Positions 1 to 14,368 of a stretch of DNA of 64,000 nucleotides are shown here, in pieces. This stretch comes from Atkinsonella hypoxylon (taxonomy: Eukaryota > Ascomycota > Sordariomycetes > Hypocreales > Clavicipitaceae). How positions within the stretch are numbered: position 1 is the first letter of the stretch; each line of letters begins with the position of its first letter. The notes under the pieces were generated by a model. The model saw nothing but the letters and a program-made list of their open reading frames with translations. It did no database searches and had not been told where the DNA came from. The position numbers and the translations under genes are program-made. Where the stretch lies: positions 1 to 64,000 of the forward strand of contig JFHB01000084.1 of the NCBI GenBank assembly GCA_000729835.1, written 5' to 3'.

Positions 1-3000
1 AGATTAAATCTTTAATAAGATTAATATTTCTAATTATTACTTAATATATATTCTACTAGAAGGTATTCTTAAGAGGAACCTTACTAATAGTACTATAGTA
101 ACTTTAATGTTTAAGATAAAGAAATATAAACCTAAAAGAACTCTTTATATACTAATTAAGGAGAGAATCTTAGCTTAGCCCTTTAGAGTTTATACTATAG
201 AGATATAATGCTCTACTAAGTAAGAAGAAGCTTTAGAAAACTAGGCAAAAAGGAAAGGAAAAAAAGCTAAAGAAAACAGCTTTATAGATATAAAAGTATA
301 GCTTCTTATATAATTATTTAAAGATATTTTTTAAAAAAAGATTAAAGTTAGCTTATAAGATCTATACTAACTAATACTTATACTTATAAAAGCAATAAAG
401 AATAAATGCTTAATGTAAGTAAATAGTGTTAATAAAGTCTATTATATTAATAGAATAAGTGCTAAAGTTATACCTCTATATTCTATTCTAAGGAAGAGGT
501 AAAGAGTTAAGGAGTAAAAAGATTAATTAATTAATATTATTAAAACAATATCTACTATAGTTAAAGAGGCAGTAGAAAACAATAAAGAAGATATTACTAA
601 TAAATATACAAAATAACTGCTTAGTAGTATTTAGAAGGATTTATAGAATATTATATAAGAATATATAGGAAATTATATTAAAGAGAAGAAGTTTATTATA
701 AATCTATAGATAAATGCGCTTTATATTAAAGAATTAAATAGTATTTTAAAGCTAAAAGTAATTATAAGCTATTTATAGAACTTACCTTACCTTTAAGTAT
801 AACTTAGAAGCCTAAACTCTTTACTTATTAATAGTCTTATAAATTGTAGTTTATAAAGGAATATTATTACTAAGGACCTTATTAAAGAGCTTAATTTAAA
901 AATAGCTCTAATAAAGTAAAAGACTATTACTATATCTTTTATATTATATAAGCTTACAATATTAAAAGAGGTAATAATAAAGCTATACCTTAGAAACATT
1001 TAAACGCTAATTTACTTTTATATTACGCTAAAGTCTTTATATATATAATTAATCCTTAAAATGCCTTTTATATATATAGCTAAAGTTACCTTTAAGTACA
1101 GTAATAAAGAAAGTAAGCTTCTCTTAAAGTGCTATTTTAGTAATATTATATTAGTCTTAAGGGTTACTAGAAGTATTAAATAGAAGACTGTAATAGATAA
1201 AGTAATAGCTACTAGCGTTAATCTAATCTTAATTAATAAATTATCTAAGAATTTAGTTTATAATTAAATAGTTAAAGAGGGTCTTAAAGCTAAGTTAAAT
1301 AACAATAAAGAGCTAGTGCTTATAATAAAGAATAAGGGTGTAGCTATTACTAACCTTATAATAAAGGAAATAGCTAACTAGTATAGAAGCTAACTTAAAG
1401 AGGCTGTAAAGAAGATTTAGCCCTTAAGGCAATTATAACTAATTAATCTAAAGGTAAATATATTATATAAGTAGAAAGCTAATAAGATTCTACTAAAAGA
1501 TAATATTCTTTTAAATAGATTTACGCTTAATAAAGACCTTAAGTAGAAATAGAAGAAGTAAAAAGAGATAAAAGTATACTTAAATAAATTAAGAAAATAC
1601 ACTAAATATATTATAGAAAGATTTAGTAAAAAACCCTAAGGATTCTAAATAACAAAAAAGCGCTTAGATTAAATAGTTAAATAAGTGTAAAAATACTTAA
1701 TAGTAGAAGAAGTTAATGTTTTTAAGGAAATTCTCTATAACTAAGAGGCAGCACTAGTGTAGAACTTATTAGAGTGTAAAAAGATTAATCCCCTAGTTAT
1801 ACTACCTTAAGTTATCTATACTATTGCTTATAGAGCTTAGAAAGTAAAGTTAATACTAATACCTATTAGCCTATAAGAAAGACTAGTTAATTTATTAAAA
1901 AAGAAGCTTTAGTATAGGTTATTAAAAGAGAGCTATAGATTTTATAGAAACCCTTACTTTTTAGTAATAAAGAAGAATAAAGGGATATAGCTAGTACTAT
2001 TTATAACAGCTTACAATAAGATTACAATATAGAATGCCTATATCCTAAAAGGAGTAAAGGCTTTTAGCAAAGAATTTAGAATATATAAAATACTTTTAGT
2101 TATTAATTTACTATTAGGCTATAACTAAGTGCTACTTATAGAGAAAAGTAGGGACTTAACAACAATTTTAACAGCAATAGAGCTTCTATAACTTTATATA
2201 CTTCCTTAAAGAGTAACTAACTCTATTACTTAATTTATTTAAATAGTAAAAAGAGTTCTTTTTAACTTAATTCTTTACACTTATAAGCCTTTCTTAGATA
2301 ATATTGCAGTAAAAGGCTTTACTACTATATATAATAAAGAGAAAGTGTTGCTTAATATATAAAGATATATTATAGAATATTTAATTAACATTAATAAAGT
2401 CCTTATTAATATTAAGCTAGCTAATTACACTATATCTACTATAAAATTAAAGCTATACTAAAAGACTATAGAGATTATTAGATTTATATATAGCATTAAT
2501 AGAAGAAAACCTTTAGAAGCAAAAGTAATAAAGATTCTAGAGTAAATAAAGTGTAAGAATATTTTTAAGGTTAGATTCTTTCTTAAGCTTATAGGCTATT
2601 ATTATATTTAGGTATAGTATTACTCTATAAAAGCTAAGCCTTTTATAATCTTACTTAAGAAAGGTGCTAAGTAGACTTAAGAACTAAACTAGAAGAACGC
2701 TATAGAGGTTCTTAAGTATATAATAATAACTACACTAGTTCTTATAACAATTAATCTTAGCTTAAGCGCTAAAGAAATTATATTAATAGTTAATATAAGC
2801 TTAAAAGAATAAAGAGCAGTTTTAATGTAAATTATTAATAAGTAATAACACTTTATACAATATAAAAGTAGATATTAGAGCGATTTAGAAATTAAGTATA
2901 ATAGAATAAAGTAGAAATATAGAGCTATTATCTATATATTAAGAAGGCTATAAATTTATCTCTATAGAATTCCCTTTACTCTAAAGACTAATTCTTAGGT

Positions 3001-4950
3001 GCTTATATATTAGCTTAATAGCGCTATTAATAACGTCCTAGGCGCGCTTATTATACAATAGATTAGTTATATTATACTGTTTAATTTTACAGCTAGATAT
3101 ATTTTAGGAGAAAAGAATAAGATAGCTAATACTTTATTATATAAAGAAGGTAGGCCTTCTAATGTATTAAACTAGGCAGCTAAAGGGGATATTAAAGATT
3201 TTATTAACCTACAGCTTAATATTAATAAGATCTAGCTGCACAATAGAGTATACTATACTTCTAGGACTTAATAAATTATAGATTTCCTTTTAATATTATA
3301 AAGACTATTTAATCTAAATAAGAGTAAGTATAAGCAACTTTATATAAGTGCTAAGCAATACTTCTTAGATAAAGGCCTATTATAGAAGAGACTAACTAGT
3401 ACAATAAAGGGGCCTACTTTAGTTATTAAAGACTTAATATAATAGAAAAAGATTATTAAGGCTTTATATAAGTAAATAGGTTATAAAGGTATAGAAGTTA
3501 TATTTTAAGTAGCTAGAATTAAGTACTTTTAAAAAGAACTCTAGAATATAGTTTAAGTAATAATTTTTTATTGTAAAGTATACTAAAAGTTTGCTCCTTA
3601 GAGGCCTAAAGAATTATTAATACTAGTAGCTTTAGGTAACTTAATAAGTAAGATATATATTAACACCTAATATATACTACTTAATTATAGTTTTAAGTAC
3701 CTTCTAGAAGTAAAATATAACCTTACTAAATAGATAGAAGTACACTCTATATAGTATACTAATATTGCAGCTATTTAGAAGTTCTTAATAAAACTAATTA
3801 TATAATTTAAAGTCTTTTAATTTCTAGTTTTTAATAAAGAGCTAGAAATATATAGAAATCTTAAAAAAGTAGTTAAAGCTATTAGAATTAAAGGGATTAA
3901 GACATTAATATATAATTTAAAAGCTAATTTACCTATTAAAGCTAGTTATTAAATGCTTATATTTACTCTTTTAAAGATAGAAGGTTTTAATAGAAAGTAG
4001 TTTAAATTGCTAAATAAGGCACTATTAGTAAACTATATAGCTATATAAGCGTTATACAGTAAATCTACTTTCTACCTAATTTATAGTTAAAAGCCTATTC
4101 TTTTTTTAGAAGTTAAATTTCCTACTTAAAGGTTAATTAATTAGTTAGAAGTTATAACAATATAGAATCTCTTTAAAGTAAGAGTTAAGATACTAGAACA
4201 AAAGGAAGTAGATATTTAGAAGGCTTATATAAAAGTCTTTATATTTAGGCAATACTTAGCTAATTAAATAAATTAGAACTAAAAGGCATTATTGCAAAAG
4301 GAGAAAGATTAATTAGTTCTAGGAGATTTAGTTCTTATATATAATATATAAAGGGTTATAGATATATTAATAAAGAAGAAGTTAGTAATATAATAGAATA
4401 GTTCTTTTAAAGTGTATAGTTAAGTAAAAGTTACTAATGCCTACTGTTTAAAGACCCTAAATAGTATAGTACTTAATAAAACTATTTCTAGGGATTATAT
4501 TAAGAAGTTTAGGCTTAATCTAAAGGGATAGTAGACTTTTACTGCTAATAAATAGCTCTATACCCTACAATATACTGCTTAGTATAGTAAAGACGCTAAT
4601 AACTTTAAGTAAGATACTAATAAATTGCAACCTACTAATACCTAGTATAATATATTAGATTAAATAGTTTCTAAGGACTATATATTATAGCTATACTAAA
4701 AAGAGGATTTTAAGGATAATAACGCTAAAGTAAACCTTTTACTATAATATTATCTAAAGTATATAATAGAAGTTTATTTACTAGTAATACCTAAAGAAAA
4801 GTATAGAAGCTATAAGGAGATTAATAATATTATTTAATCTTAGTAATTTACCTATAACTTTACTAGAATATATAACTTATTATAGCTTTTATAAAAGCTA
4901 ATGCTGTAGTCTCTATATCTTTAGCTTTAGAGAGAAAGAAGGTTAAGTTT
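1..4950 (+). mobile_element. Gypsy-C: RIP-degraded Gypsy LTR retrotransposon, 5' end outside window
   Basis: Reading through RIP stops on the + strand gives recognisable Gypsy order. A retropepsin-like stretch lies about 820-1000. A reverse transcriptase begins near 1930 with a YRNPYFLV-like motif and its active site is at 2291-2302 (FLDN). An RNase H-like part is about 2700-3000. An integrase follows at about 3300-4400, with a C-x2-C-like remnant and a long C-terminal tail to about 4950. Nearly all breaks are TAG or TAA. The family differs from Gypsy-A/B: its RT motifs differ and no chromodomain is visible. No LTR is recognisable at either side. Gag presumably occupies 1-800 but is not independently recognisable. 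No product is expected. Confidence 0.75.
2291..2302 (+). other. Gypsy-C RT active-site remnant (FLDN)
   Basis: The four codons read Phe-Leu-Asp-Asn where Gypsy RTs carry [YF]-x-D-D. The second Asp has changed to Asn by a TpG to TpA transition, which removes a metal-binding residue. Confidence 0.7.
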
Positions 4951-7900
4951 ATTTATTTATATATTTAAAACTAACTAAGATTTAATAATAGTATATTAAG
5001 ATTATTTAAAGATTTAAAGCTAATTAAAATTAAGACTATAAACCTAGATTAAATAGAATATATAAAAAGTTTTTAAAAACTACTAAAAATAAGTATAGTT
5101 CTATTCTATTTTAACTAGAAAGGCTACTTAGCTTTTACTCTTTTTTTGTTTTTTATTTTTTAACTTAAGTAATTTATACTTAATCTTCTAGTAAAATTCT
5201 AGTAGTTCTAATATTTAGAGGAAAGAGTAAGGAATATTAACTACTATAAAAGGAGAAAGATCTTTATAAAGAACCTTCTAAAGCCTTAAAAGAATAAATA
5301 GTTAATTTACTTAGTCTTTACCCTAAAACGTTACAAAAGGAGTATTATAGTAAATCTAGCTGTAGTTACTATAACCTTTTGCGAATTACTATTTATAGCT
5401 TACAGCAGTAGAGCTACTCTAGACGCAATTGCTGTATAAGCTGCTATAGACATTCTTAAGAGAGATATAGCTATAAAATAGAAAGTAGATATATTCCCTA
5501 AATAAGGTAACTATTTAAAGATATATATTAGTGTAATAAAAGTAAAATATACTATTCTCTTTACTAAAGAATAAGATTAAAAGGGCTTTATAGCGCTCTT
5601 AATAATTAGTAAGTATATAATAGAAATATCTATAAGAATAAGCTATCTTAGTTAGAATAAAGATAAAGTTCTTAACGTTTAATTCTAGTATAACTTTATA
5701 TAAAAGGGAGCTTTCTTTTATAGTACTATTAATAAACTAAGCCTTAAGATTCTAATTATAAAAGAATTTAATAGCTCTTAGAGGTATATTAGGTATAGAA
5801 CTTTATTAAAAAGCAACTTTAGTATATATTAAGTATCTACTAGCACTAATGTTATTGCCTCTATAAACTTAAAGCTTAAAGGTAAATTTATACTAAAGAG
5901 GTAAGGTTTATTAGTATAATAAAAGAATAGAAGTGTAATTAAAAGCTTTTTTATAAAAGACTTACTATATTAATAAGCGTTATTAAAGGAAAGATATCTA
6001 TTTAACTATTTTAAGAGAGAGTAACCTAATAAGAAAGAGCAGTAAAAGGGATTCTTCTACTAATAATATTCTATATATTTATAAGATCTTTATAGTTTTA
6101 AGGAAGCTTTTTAGCTATAATTAAATAATTAAAGGTGCTAATAAAGACAATAAAAAAGAGGCTATATAGAAAGGTAGTTATAAGAAGAAAGAAGGAAGAT
6201 AAATGTAATTAGTTAAGAAGAATATTATAAATTACTTAATAAGTTTACAGCTATTAGAGTCTTAGTATATATTTACTATTAGCCTCTACTAAATTACAAT
6301 AATTATAAATAGCTATTAACTAAGGATTTATTAAGACAATACTAGCTATAATATAGCCTATATTTCTACTCTCTTTCTCTCTTTATTCCTTTATTCTTAT
6401 AATATTTTTATTATAAGTACCTACCTAAGCTCTTTTTTACCTTTAATTTTTTAAAAGCTATTTAATCTTTACTACTAAAATAGAAAATAAATACTAGAAA
6501 CCTATTTCTAAGACTAGCTTTAGAGTTATATATAAAAGATAAATACATTACTTTAGAACGTTAAGGAACCTACTAATGTACTATATTATAGTGTAAGTTT
6601 ATAAGCTAATTAGCAATTTCTTTTGTATAGAAGAGTAAGATTAAGTAGATTTACCTCTTAAGAAGCTCTATAAGCGCTAGCTGCCTCTCTTTTAGTAACG
6701 TTTTAAGTAGCCTTCTTTTAGCCTACTTCTTTATTAAAATTATAATTTAGATAACTTTAAGCTTATAGAGTTAATGTAGCCTAGCTAGAGTTTAGTAATC
6801 TAGTTTAATTATCTTAATAATATTTATAGCTTTCTAATAAAGTCCTTTAAATAAAAGACTTATTGTAAATAGTTAGATTAATTCTAGCTTACTACTATAG
6901 TAAGAATTATTACTTATAGGATTAAGTGTATAGTAGTTATCTTTAAGGAGTCTTTTGTAATTAATATAGAAGAGATAGACTAAAGTAAGATTATAAGACT
7001 TATAGGTTAAAAGGTATATAGAATTAAAGATAGGTTTTAACTTATTTCTTACTGTTATAATATAAGCTATAACCCTTCTGCTTTATATAATAAAATAAGT
7101 AAGTAAAGACTTATTGCTAGCTTTCTCTTCTTTAATAACTACTAAACTTATTTTATCTTTAATTACTTAAAGGGATACTATTATTACTTTAATATAGAAC
7201 CTAAAGGCAGAATTAAAAGGTTTAAAGCTGTAGTCTATAGTTAGGTATAAACTTTATAGCTCCTTTAGTATCTATATCTATTTTAGGCAATTTTAGTACT
7301 ATATTATAAGCAGAAGAGCAACTAGAAATGCAAATATATCTATTTATTCTTCTTAATATAGACGCTTTATTGTTTAGTTAAATATCTTCTAATTAATCTT
7401 ATTAGTAATAGCTTATATAATATACCTTACACTTAATATAGCAACTATAGAATTACTTAAACGTTAGAGAACGAATTTAAACTGCACCTTTATAACTAGG
7501 TTATAACTAATAACTCTATTAATTAGTCTTATAACTACTGTAAAGGTACTAATAGGGTTATAATAGTTCTATATACAATAGCAGTAAATAAGCTTAGTTT
7601 TATAAATAGATATATAGTTATTAAAAAAGCTAAGACTATAGGCTTTAACCTTAGCTACCTCTAGGAAGATACTATAAAGCGTTTTATCTTAAGATATTAC
7701 TTATAGATAACTAGTAGTAAAATTTCTATTCTAAAGGAGCTTAATGCCTAGAAATTTACCTTAAGCAATTATAATTAAGTAATTAAATAGTTAATAGAGG
7801 TTAATAAATAAATACTTATATAACTTTAGAAGAATTAGTTTATTGCTACTGTTTAGTTTAATAGTAATTCTATTATCTATAATAGAACTATTAAAGCAGT

Positions 7901-9194
7901 AATAACAGTAAGGGAATAGCGTTTATATCTTCTAATATAAATAAGTAAGCCTAGCTAGGCTCTTATACATTGTAAGCTACTCCCTTTTGCATAAAAGAAG
8001 TCTTTAATTGTAACGTTTAAGGTGCTACTATAGCCTATAACTAATTTATAAAGCCCTTTATTATTACTACTGCTAAATAATTTAGAGGTTTCTACTAGAA
8101 TTTCTAATATACTATAAAATCTTATATAAAAAGATTAAATAGAATCTTACAGTAAGGACTAGCTTCTACAATAATTATAGAACTTAAAGCATTAGCTGCT
8201 GTCTTTACGTTTTATAGAGCTATTAGCGTAGAAGCAGAAATTTAGGTAAAGGGATAAAGAGATTATAAGAGCAGTAAAATAAGCGCTTAAAGCTAAATAA
8301 TACTACACTATAAAGGATTAAATAGAAGCGTTAGCTTAAAGATATATTGCTAAATAACCTATAATAGCTTATAATCCTATTACTAATATAAACCTTAGTG
8401 TTATACTGCTAGCTCTCTTCTATCCTAGCGCTTAATAAGAGATAATTAAGGTAAATAAAAGATACTATTTAATTATATCTAAAGCGATTAAATAAAGTAT
8501 AAATCGCTAAGAAAGAGTTACTTATTGTAAAGAAAAGCGCCTAGCTATAAGAACGCTATTACTAGTAAGAGAGACGCTACTATACACACTAAAGACGCTA
8601 AAGCTATTATAGAAGATAAAAGGATTAGAACTTTAGGATTAAGGGAATTAGCTAGAGGGTTAAGTTACTTATAAGTCTTACTTTATAAGCTTATTTATAA
8701 CTAGGGAGGTATTATATTGCAGTAGGGTTACCCTCTTGCGCTCTTATATTAGCTTTATAAGGGATACTATATATAGATTTTTCTCTATAAAAGTGTACAT
8801 TGCCTAAACATCTAGATAGTTTAGGCAAGTAAGCGTATAAGCAGCTTCTACTAGCTCTTTTTAGCTTTTGCTCTTTTTAATTAATTAATATCTTTTAGCC
8901 TACTTTAATTTACAACACTTAATACTTAAGAAACATTACTTTACTAACACTAACGCTTTCCCTAACTCTTTAATATATTTAGCTCCTTTTATATATATAT
9001 ATCTTCTAAGCCGCAATTAATATTTTATTTCTGCCTTTTCTAACTATTTAATCTTCTTGTCTGCTATTATTTAATAGTACACACTAATAAATATCTCGCT
9101 CTCTTTCGATCCTCTTCGATCTTAATGTGCGCTACATCGTTACCCGCTTTGGTGTAGGCTGCATAGTCATTTAGGGGTTTGGTTTTGAGGCGAC
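4951..9194. other. Unassigned AT-rich, RIP-mutated DNA
   Basis: About 4.2 kb with the same composition as the surrounding transposons but no domain I can name on either strand. Stretches read through on one strand or the other when TAG/TAA are treated as mutated Gln/Trp (for example about 5330-6100 on + and 7320-7680 on -), so further dead elements are likely. The last ~110 bases (about 9085-9194) are clearly less mutated than their surroundings and are described separately in the findings. Nothing here supports a functional gene. Confidence 0.5.
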
Positions 9195-12100
9195 AAAATA
9201 GAAAACTAGGTAAATTCCTAGTAGAATATCTAACTTTATAGTTAAAGGTATTAGTATATCTATAACTATATACTTTACTATAACCTAATTAAGCTTTTAA
9301 CTTAAGCAGTTTATTTTAATGTAATAGAGCATTAGCTAAACTAAGTTCTCTACCTTATACTATTCTACTAGCTTATAGCTTCTATTTAACTGCTCTTACT
9401 ACCTTTACTAGGTAAAGTTAATTATAGCTTAAGTAATATTTATACTCTTCTATAGCTATTTAAGGAACGCTAAAGCCTATCCCTTACGTAAAACTTAAGA
9501 CTTCTCTTTATCTATTAGCTTCTAGATAAGGTCTATATTATACCTATATATTGCCTAGTTTAAACTTATGCTTATTACTAAGGAATTTCTGTTGTTAATA
9601 GCTAGCTAGTATATAGAGAGATATTTAGGCTAGTTAAACTGCAAAAAGGCAACTATAACCTATAGAATTACTTATACTTCTTAATTAACTCTCCCTATTC
9701 TGCTATTTATCTATAGGTAATAGAATATAGATAGTAATTGTTTAATTCTAATAAGGCAATAGAGAGTAGTCTAAAAGGTACTTAACTAATCTAAACTATA
9801 GTTAGAGATAATTTACTTTAAGAACCTATAAAACTATTACTAATAGTGCTTAAACTACTAGGTATATTCCTCTACCTCTATAGAGGTTATTACCTCTAAC
9901 TATATATACTTTAAAAGCTAATTAATAATAACTATTAGGTAAAAGAGTATAGCCTAGTTTAGCGCTAGTAAATCTATTATAAAATCTATAGAGATCTATA
10001 ACTAATACCTATTTAGCGCTAAAATAGGTTGCAATAGGCCTTACTACAACCTCTTACTCTTCTAGCTGCTGTAATAGTAGTAGTTTTAAATGTACTAAGC
10101 AATATCTTAGGACAGCTTATTCTAGTAGTAGTTATATATTAATGCCTAAAATATAGTATTTTATTCTAAGTAGCCTAACATTAGCAACTTATATATTCTA
10201 TATATTAATATAGTAGTTAATAGCTTATACTTAAGGACCTAAAGGTAGCTTTAGTAAATTAGCGCCCCTTATGCATTAAGGGTGCAGTTTGCAATTTATT
10301 CTTATATCTTTACTTTTAATAGAAACCTTCTCTCTTCCTTCTAGACTATATTTAACCTTATTAGGTATATTAAGTCTTTCTACACTCCTTAGTTCTATAG
10401 GCTCTATAAGTATTTATCTAAGAATAGCGTTATTCTAGCTAGTATCTATAAAGCTATAGCTAGTTAACTTCTTAGCGTTACTTTACTAGCTATTTCTACT
10501 GTAATATTCTCTATAACCTCCTTCTTCTCCTTATCTCTATAGAGAGCGCTAAGGCAGCTAATAGAGAGAGGCTAAAGGACCTAGCCTATTTACAGTGTTA
10601 CTCTATCTTAATTCTACTCTTGTTGTAATAACGCATTTAGTTACTCTACCTATAGCTCTAAGTAGTATTGTAGGTAGTAGTTAAAGAGAAAGAGAAGTTC
10701 TACTTACTTAGCTTAACACTTAAAGATCTCTTATAAGAATATAAAGTATTCTAAATTCTTATAGTTAGTAAGGATTATAAAGGGGTGCACTACTCCTTAT
10801 AGCTTTACTGCTTAGGCTTTAAGGCAAAATATTATTGCTAAAAGCTCTTTATTATAAATAGTATAGTTACGTTAAGCTAAAGATAACTTAGCTAAATAGT
10901 ATACTATAAGCTGCAGTATACTAGCTTTATTATATTAGAATAAACAGCTACTAAGGGCCTTTTCTAAACAATTAGCCTTTACTACTATATTCTTTTTAGA
11001 GTTCTACTAGGCTAAAACTAAGTGTTAAAAATAAGCTACCCTGTAGTCTATTTTTATGCTTACTAGTTGCCTACTAGTTACTCTATCACGTGACCCTTTT
11101 TTGGTTATGTTACGTTGATTTTTAGTAGAGATATCGCTGTTACTAGATGTGAAACATCTAGATTTAACTAAGGCAAAGTTGCCTAACCTATAGTCAGCTT
11201 TAACAGCGTTTTTCTCCACAACTAGTAATAGTAGAAATTCAAGAAGTATATTATTTAAAAGCTAAGAATTAGGGCTATCTAATGGTATAATTGTTAGATA
11301 GGGTTGCTTATAAGGGTTGTTTGCTATTAGTGGAATTTGTTAAATTGTGCACGTAGGTTTCTTGTTTGTATAGCTGTAAGTCGATTTTTTTGTTTTTATA
11401 TAGTAAATCTTTTTGCGGAAATTATAAAGTAGCCCACAAGCCCCTTCTAGCGACTACAGCCCGCTAATATAGTTAGAGGGTCTATAAGGGACTAGAAAGA
11501 TTTAAGATCCTACCCTTACTAACTTGTTCGTTACAGCGCTCTCAATATAAAGATACCACTATTACAGTTATCTATTGCCTCTACGTGATTTAGTACTATA
11601 CACTACAGCTTGATTTAGGCCGCTGCTGCTTCCACTACGTGATAATTGCTAGGAGCAATTACAAGTGCTAAATATAAGAGACCACTACCCTCTTCTATCT
11701 AGTCCTGTAATCCCTATTATTTTCAATACTAAGTATAAAGCAAAGGCCTCCTTAAGCTTTATAAATAACCTCTTATATTCCTTTATCTACTAAAATAGAA
11801 CTTCTTTCTTTATTAAGTTAACTAAAGGCTCTATAATATCTAAGAAATCTAATATAAAGTTACAGTAGAAGTTTGTAAATCTAAGGAAGCTTTATACCCC
11901 TTATAATCTAGTAGGAGCTTACTACTCCTAAATAGCTATAATTTTCTCTAGATCTAGGTATATCTCCCTTTCTACTACTACTATAAAGCTAAGGTATTTA
12001 ACTTTAGTTATAGTAAAGCAGCACTTCTTAAGATTTAAGTATAGCTCTACTAACTATAACTTTTCTAGGATTCTCTATACCTTATATATATAGTTTTTCC

Positions 12101-13664
12101 TAGAACTCTCTATATAAATAAGAACGTTATTTAGATAAGTAGTTATATAATCTCTAAGGGCCTCTTCTAGTGTACTATTAATATATTATTAAAATGTAGC
12201 TAGAGCCTTTACTAACCTAAAGGGATAGACTAGCTATTTAAAGAGGCTAAACTAAGTGTAGAATGCTGTAAGGTGCTCCTTACTATCTACTATCTAGATT
12301 TTATAGAAGGCTAACTATACATTTAGCTTAGTAAACTAATGTACCTCTAATAACAACCTAAGCGTCTTCTTAATTAAGGGAAGTAGATAATAGTTCTATT
12401 CTATAATCTTATTAAGGGCTTAATAATTAATATAGAATTACTATTCTCTACTTAGCTTTTTAGCTAAAAGAATAAGTACTACTGCTAAGAAGGAGCTTAC
12501 TTAAATCTATTCTTTATCTATTAGGTTTATTACTTACCTCTTAATTTCTAATAAATAGTTCTACAGTATATTATATAGTAAAGCCTATAGTAGTAACAGT
12601 AAGGAGCTATCTAGCTGCTGTTTTAGCTTAATATAGTAATCTAGCCTCCCTCTATATAGCAGAAGGCCTTAGGCTTTCTCTTCCTTAAAAAGATTACAAA
12701 AGTTCTTTAATTTAAGTAGTAGTATTAGTAGATTAAGGCCTTCTAGGGAGATTTATAACAATAATATAGAGGTAATTTCCTAAAGGCTTATAGCAATAAA
12801 ACGTATAGTAACCTCTTAGCTCTTACTCTATTTTATTAAGGCGCTATAAACTACTGCTAACACTAGTCTTATTAGGTTCTTAACGTCTTAAGAGCTTACT
12901 GCTTAAATTATAAGGCCTTTAGCCTTACCTACTAATAAGCTCTAGCTAGTAGCGTTAAAGATAACTCTATTATAGGCTAACTATAGGCTTTTAAAGATAC
13001 AATCTTAAGTTAAGCCTAGAATTATATAAGCTACTACTAAGAAGACTTAGCTATTAATATCTACCTATAAGTAAACTAAAGAAGCAATTAAGGCGCTTCT
13101 CTAGTAGCTATTATAGAACTACTATTTAACCTTTACTACTATTTATACTATTCTTTTATACAGTAGTAAAACCTACTTTAGGCTAAAGCGTTACGCTAAA
13201 CTCTTACTTATTGCAGTAAAGCAGTTATACTTACTATTTATCTATATATTATAAAACAATAGTTAGTTAAAGAGTATAGAGATAAAGAATAGTAATATAT
13301 CTATTTTCTTAGTTATTTCTCTATATTCTTCTTTTAGCTGCTTACTAAGCAAGAGTTATTGCATTATTTATATTGCCTTTACCTTTATATTAAGCTTAAG
13401 GCTAAAGGTAAGCCTTTTTCTAACTTATTAAAGTCCTTCTTCTGTATATTGTCTATTGCTACTACCTATATACTAGTTAACTCTAACTTACATTCTGCTA
13501 GTTACAATCTATATTCTTAAATATAGTGTTAAAATAACCTATATTAAAGGCATTACCTCTTTTAGTAGTATTTTTTAAGCTTAGCCTTAAATGCTTACTT
13601 TACTTATAAAGTATCCTTATTTAGTTATCTTAGCCTAGATTTCTTTACGCTCTTTTTCTATTTC
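9195..13664 (-). pseudogene. Gypsy-A pol remnant (protease-RT-RNase H-integrase) with gag 3' end
   Basis: Minus-strand pol broken by many TAG/TAA codons and by the solo LTR at 11023-11728. The RT start is clear near 12400-12480, where codons match the F-V-K-K / F-x-V-D-Y-R-x-L-N block of Gypsy RTs. The active site at 12126-12137 has two Asp to Asn changes. At the gag end, about 13505-13550, the C-x2-C-x4-H-x4-C knuckle seen intact in Gypsy-B has lost two cysteines (TGT/TGC to TAT). It cannot encode protein. Confidence 0.75.
11023..11728 (+). repeat. Solo Copia LTR inserted in Gypsy-A
   Basis: 706 bp LTR of the same family as the four full Copia copies. It begins TGTTAAAAATA and ends TATTTTCAATA, the RIP-decayed forms of perfect TGTTGAAAATA/TATTTTCAACA inverted ends. 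It is flanked by direct repeats CTAAG at 11018-11022 and 11729-11733. There is no internal Copia sequence, so the element was reduced by LTR-LTR recombination. The empty site is visible in Gypsy-B near 53690-53700. A 64-codon minus-strand frame inside it is not a gene. Confidence 0.9.
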
Positions 13665-14368
13665 TATTGAAAATAATAGGGATTACAGGACTAGATATCT
13701 AAGAGGGTAGTGGTCTCTTAGATTTAGCACCTGTAATTGCTCCTAGCAATTATCACGTAGTGGAAGCAGCAGCGGCCTAAATCAAGCTGCAGTGTATAGT
13801 ATAGATTACGTAGAGGCAATAGATAACTGTAATAGTAGTATCTTTATATTAAGAGCGCTGTAACGAACAGTAAGAGTAGGATCTCGAATCTTTCTAGTCC
13901 CTTATAGACCTACTAACTATATTAGCGGGCTGTAGTTGCTAGAAGGGGCTTATAGGCTACTTTATAATTTCCGCAAAAAGATTTACTATATAAAAACAAA
14001 AAAATTGACTTACGGCTATATAAACGAGACGCCTACGTACACAATTTAATAAATTCTACTAATAATAAGCAACCCTTATAAGTAACTCTATTCAACAATT
14101 ATACTATTAGATAGCCCTAATTCTTAGCTTTTAAATGGTATACTTCTTGAATTTCTACTATTGCTAGTTGTAGAGAAAATCGCTGTTAAAGTTAACTATA
14201 GGTTAGGCAACTTTGCCTTAGTTGAATCTAGATGTTTTGCATCTAGTAACAGCAATATCTCTACTAAAAATCAACGTAACAAGACCTAGTTAGGGTTACG
14301 TAATAGAGCAACTAATAGGCAACTAGCAAGCATAAAAATAGGCTATATAGGGTAGCTTATTTTTAACA
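13665..14368 (-). repeat. Copia-2 3' LTR
   Basis: In element orientation it begins TGTTAAAAATA and ends TATTTTCAATA. It is followed on the right by CTCCCTCT, the complement of the polypurine tract, which identifies it as the 3' LTR of a minus-strand element. Confidence 0.9.

Noticed and set aside
11025..11219. 64-codon frame in the solo LTR (similar one at 51923-52105)
   Set aside because: It lies entirely within LTR sequence, is not conserved between LTR copies and has no protein character.
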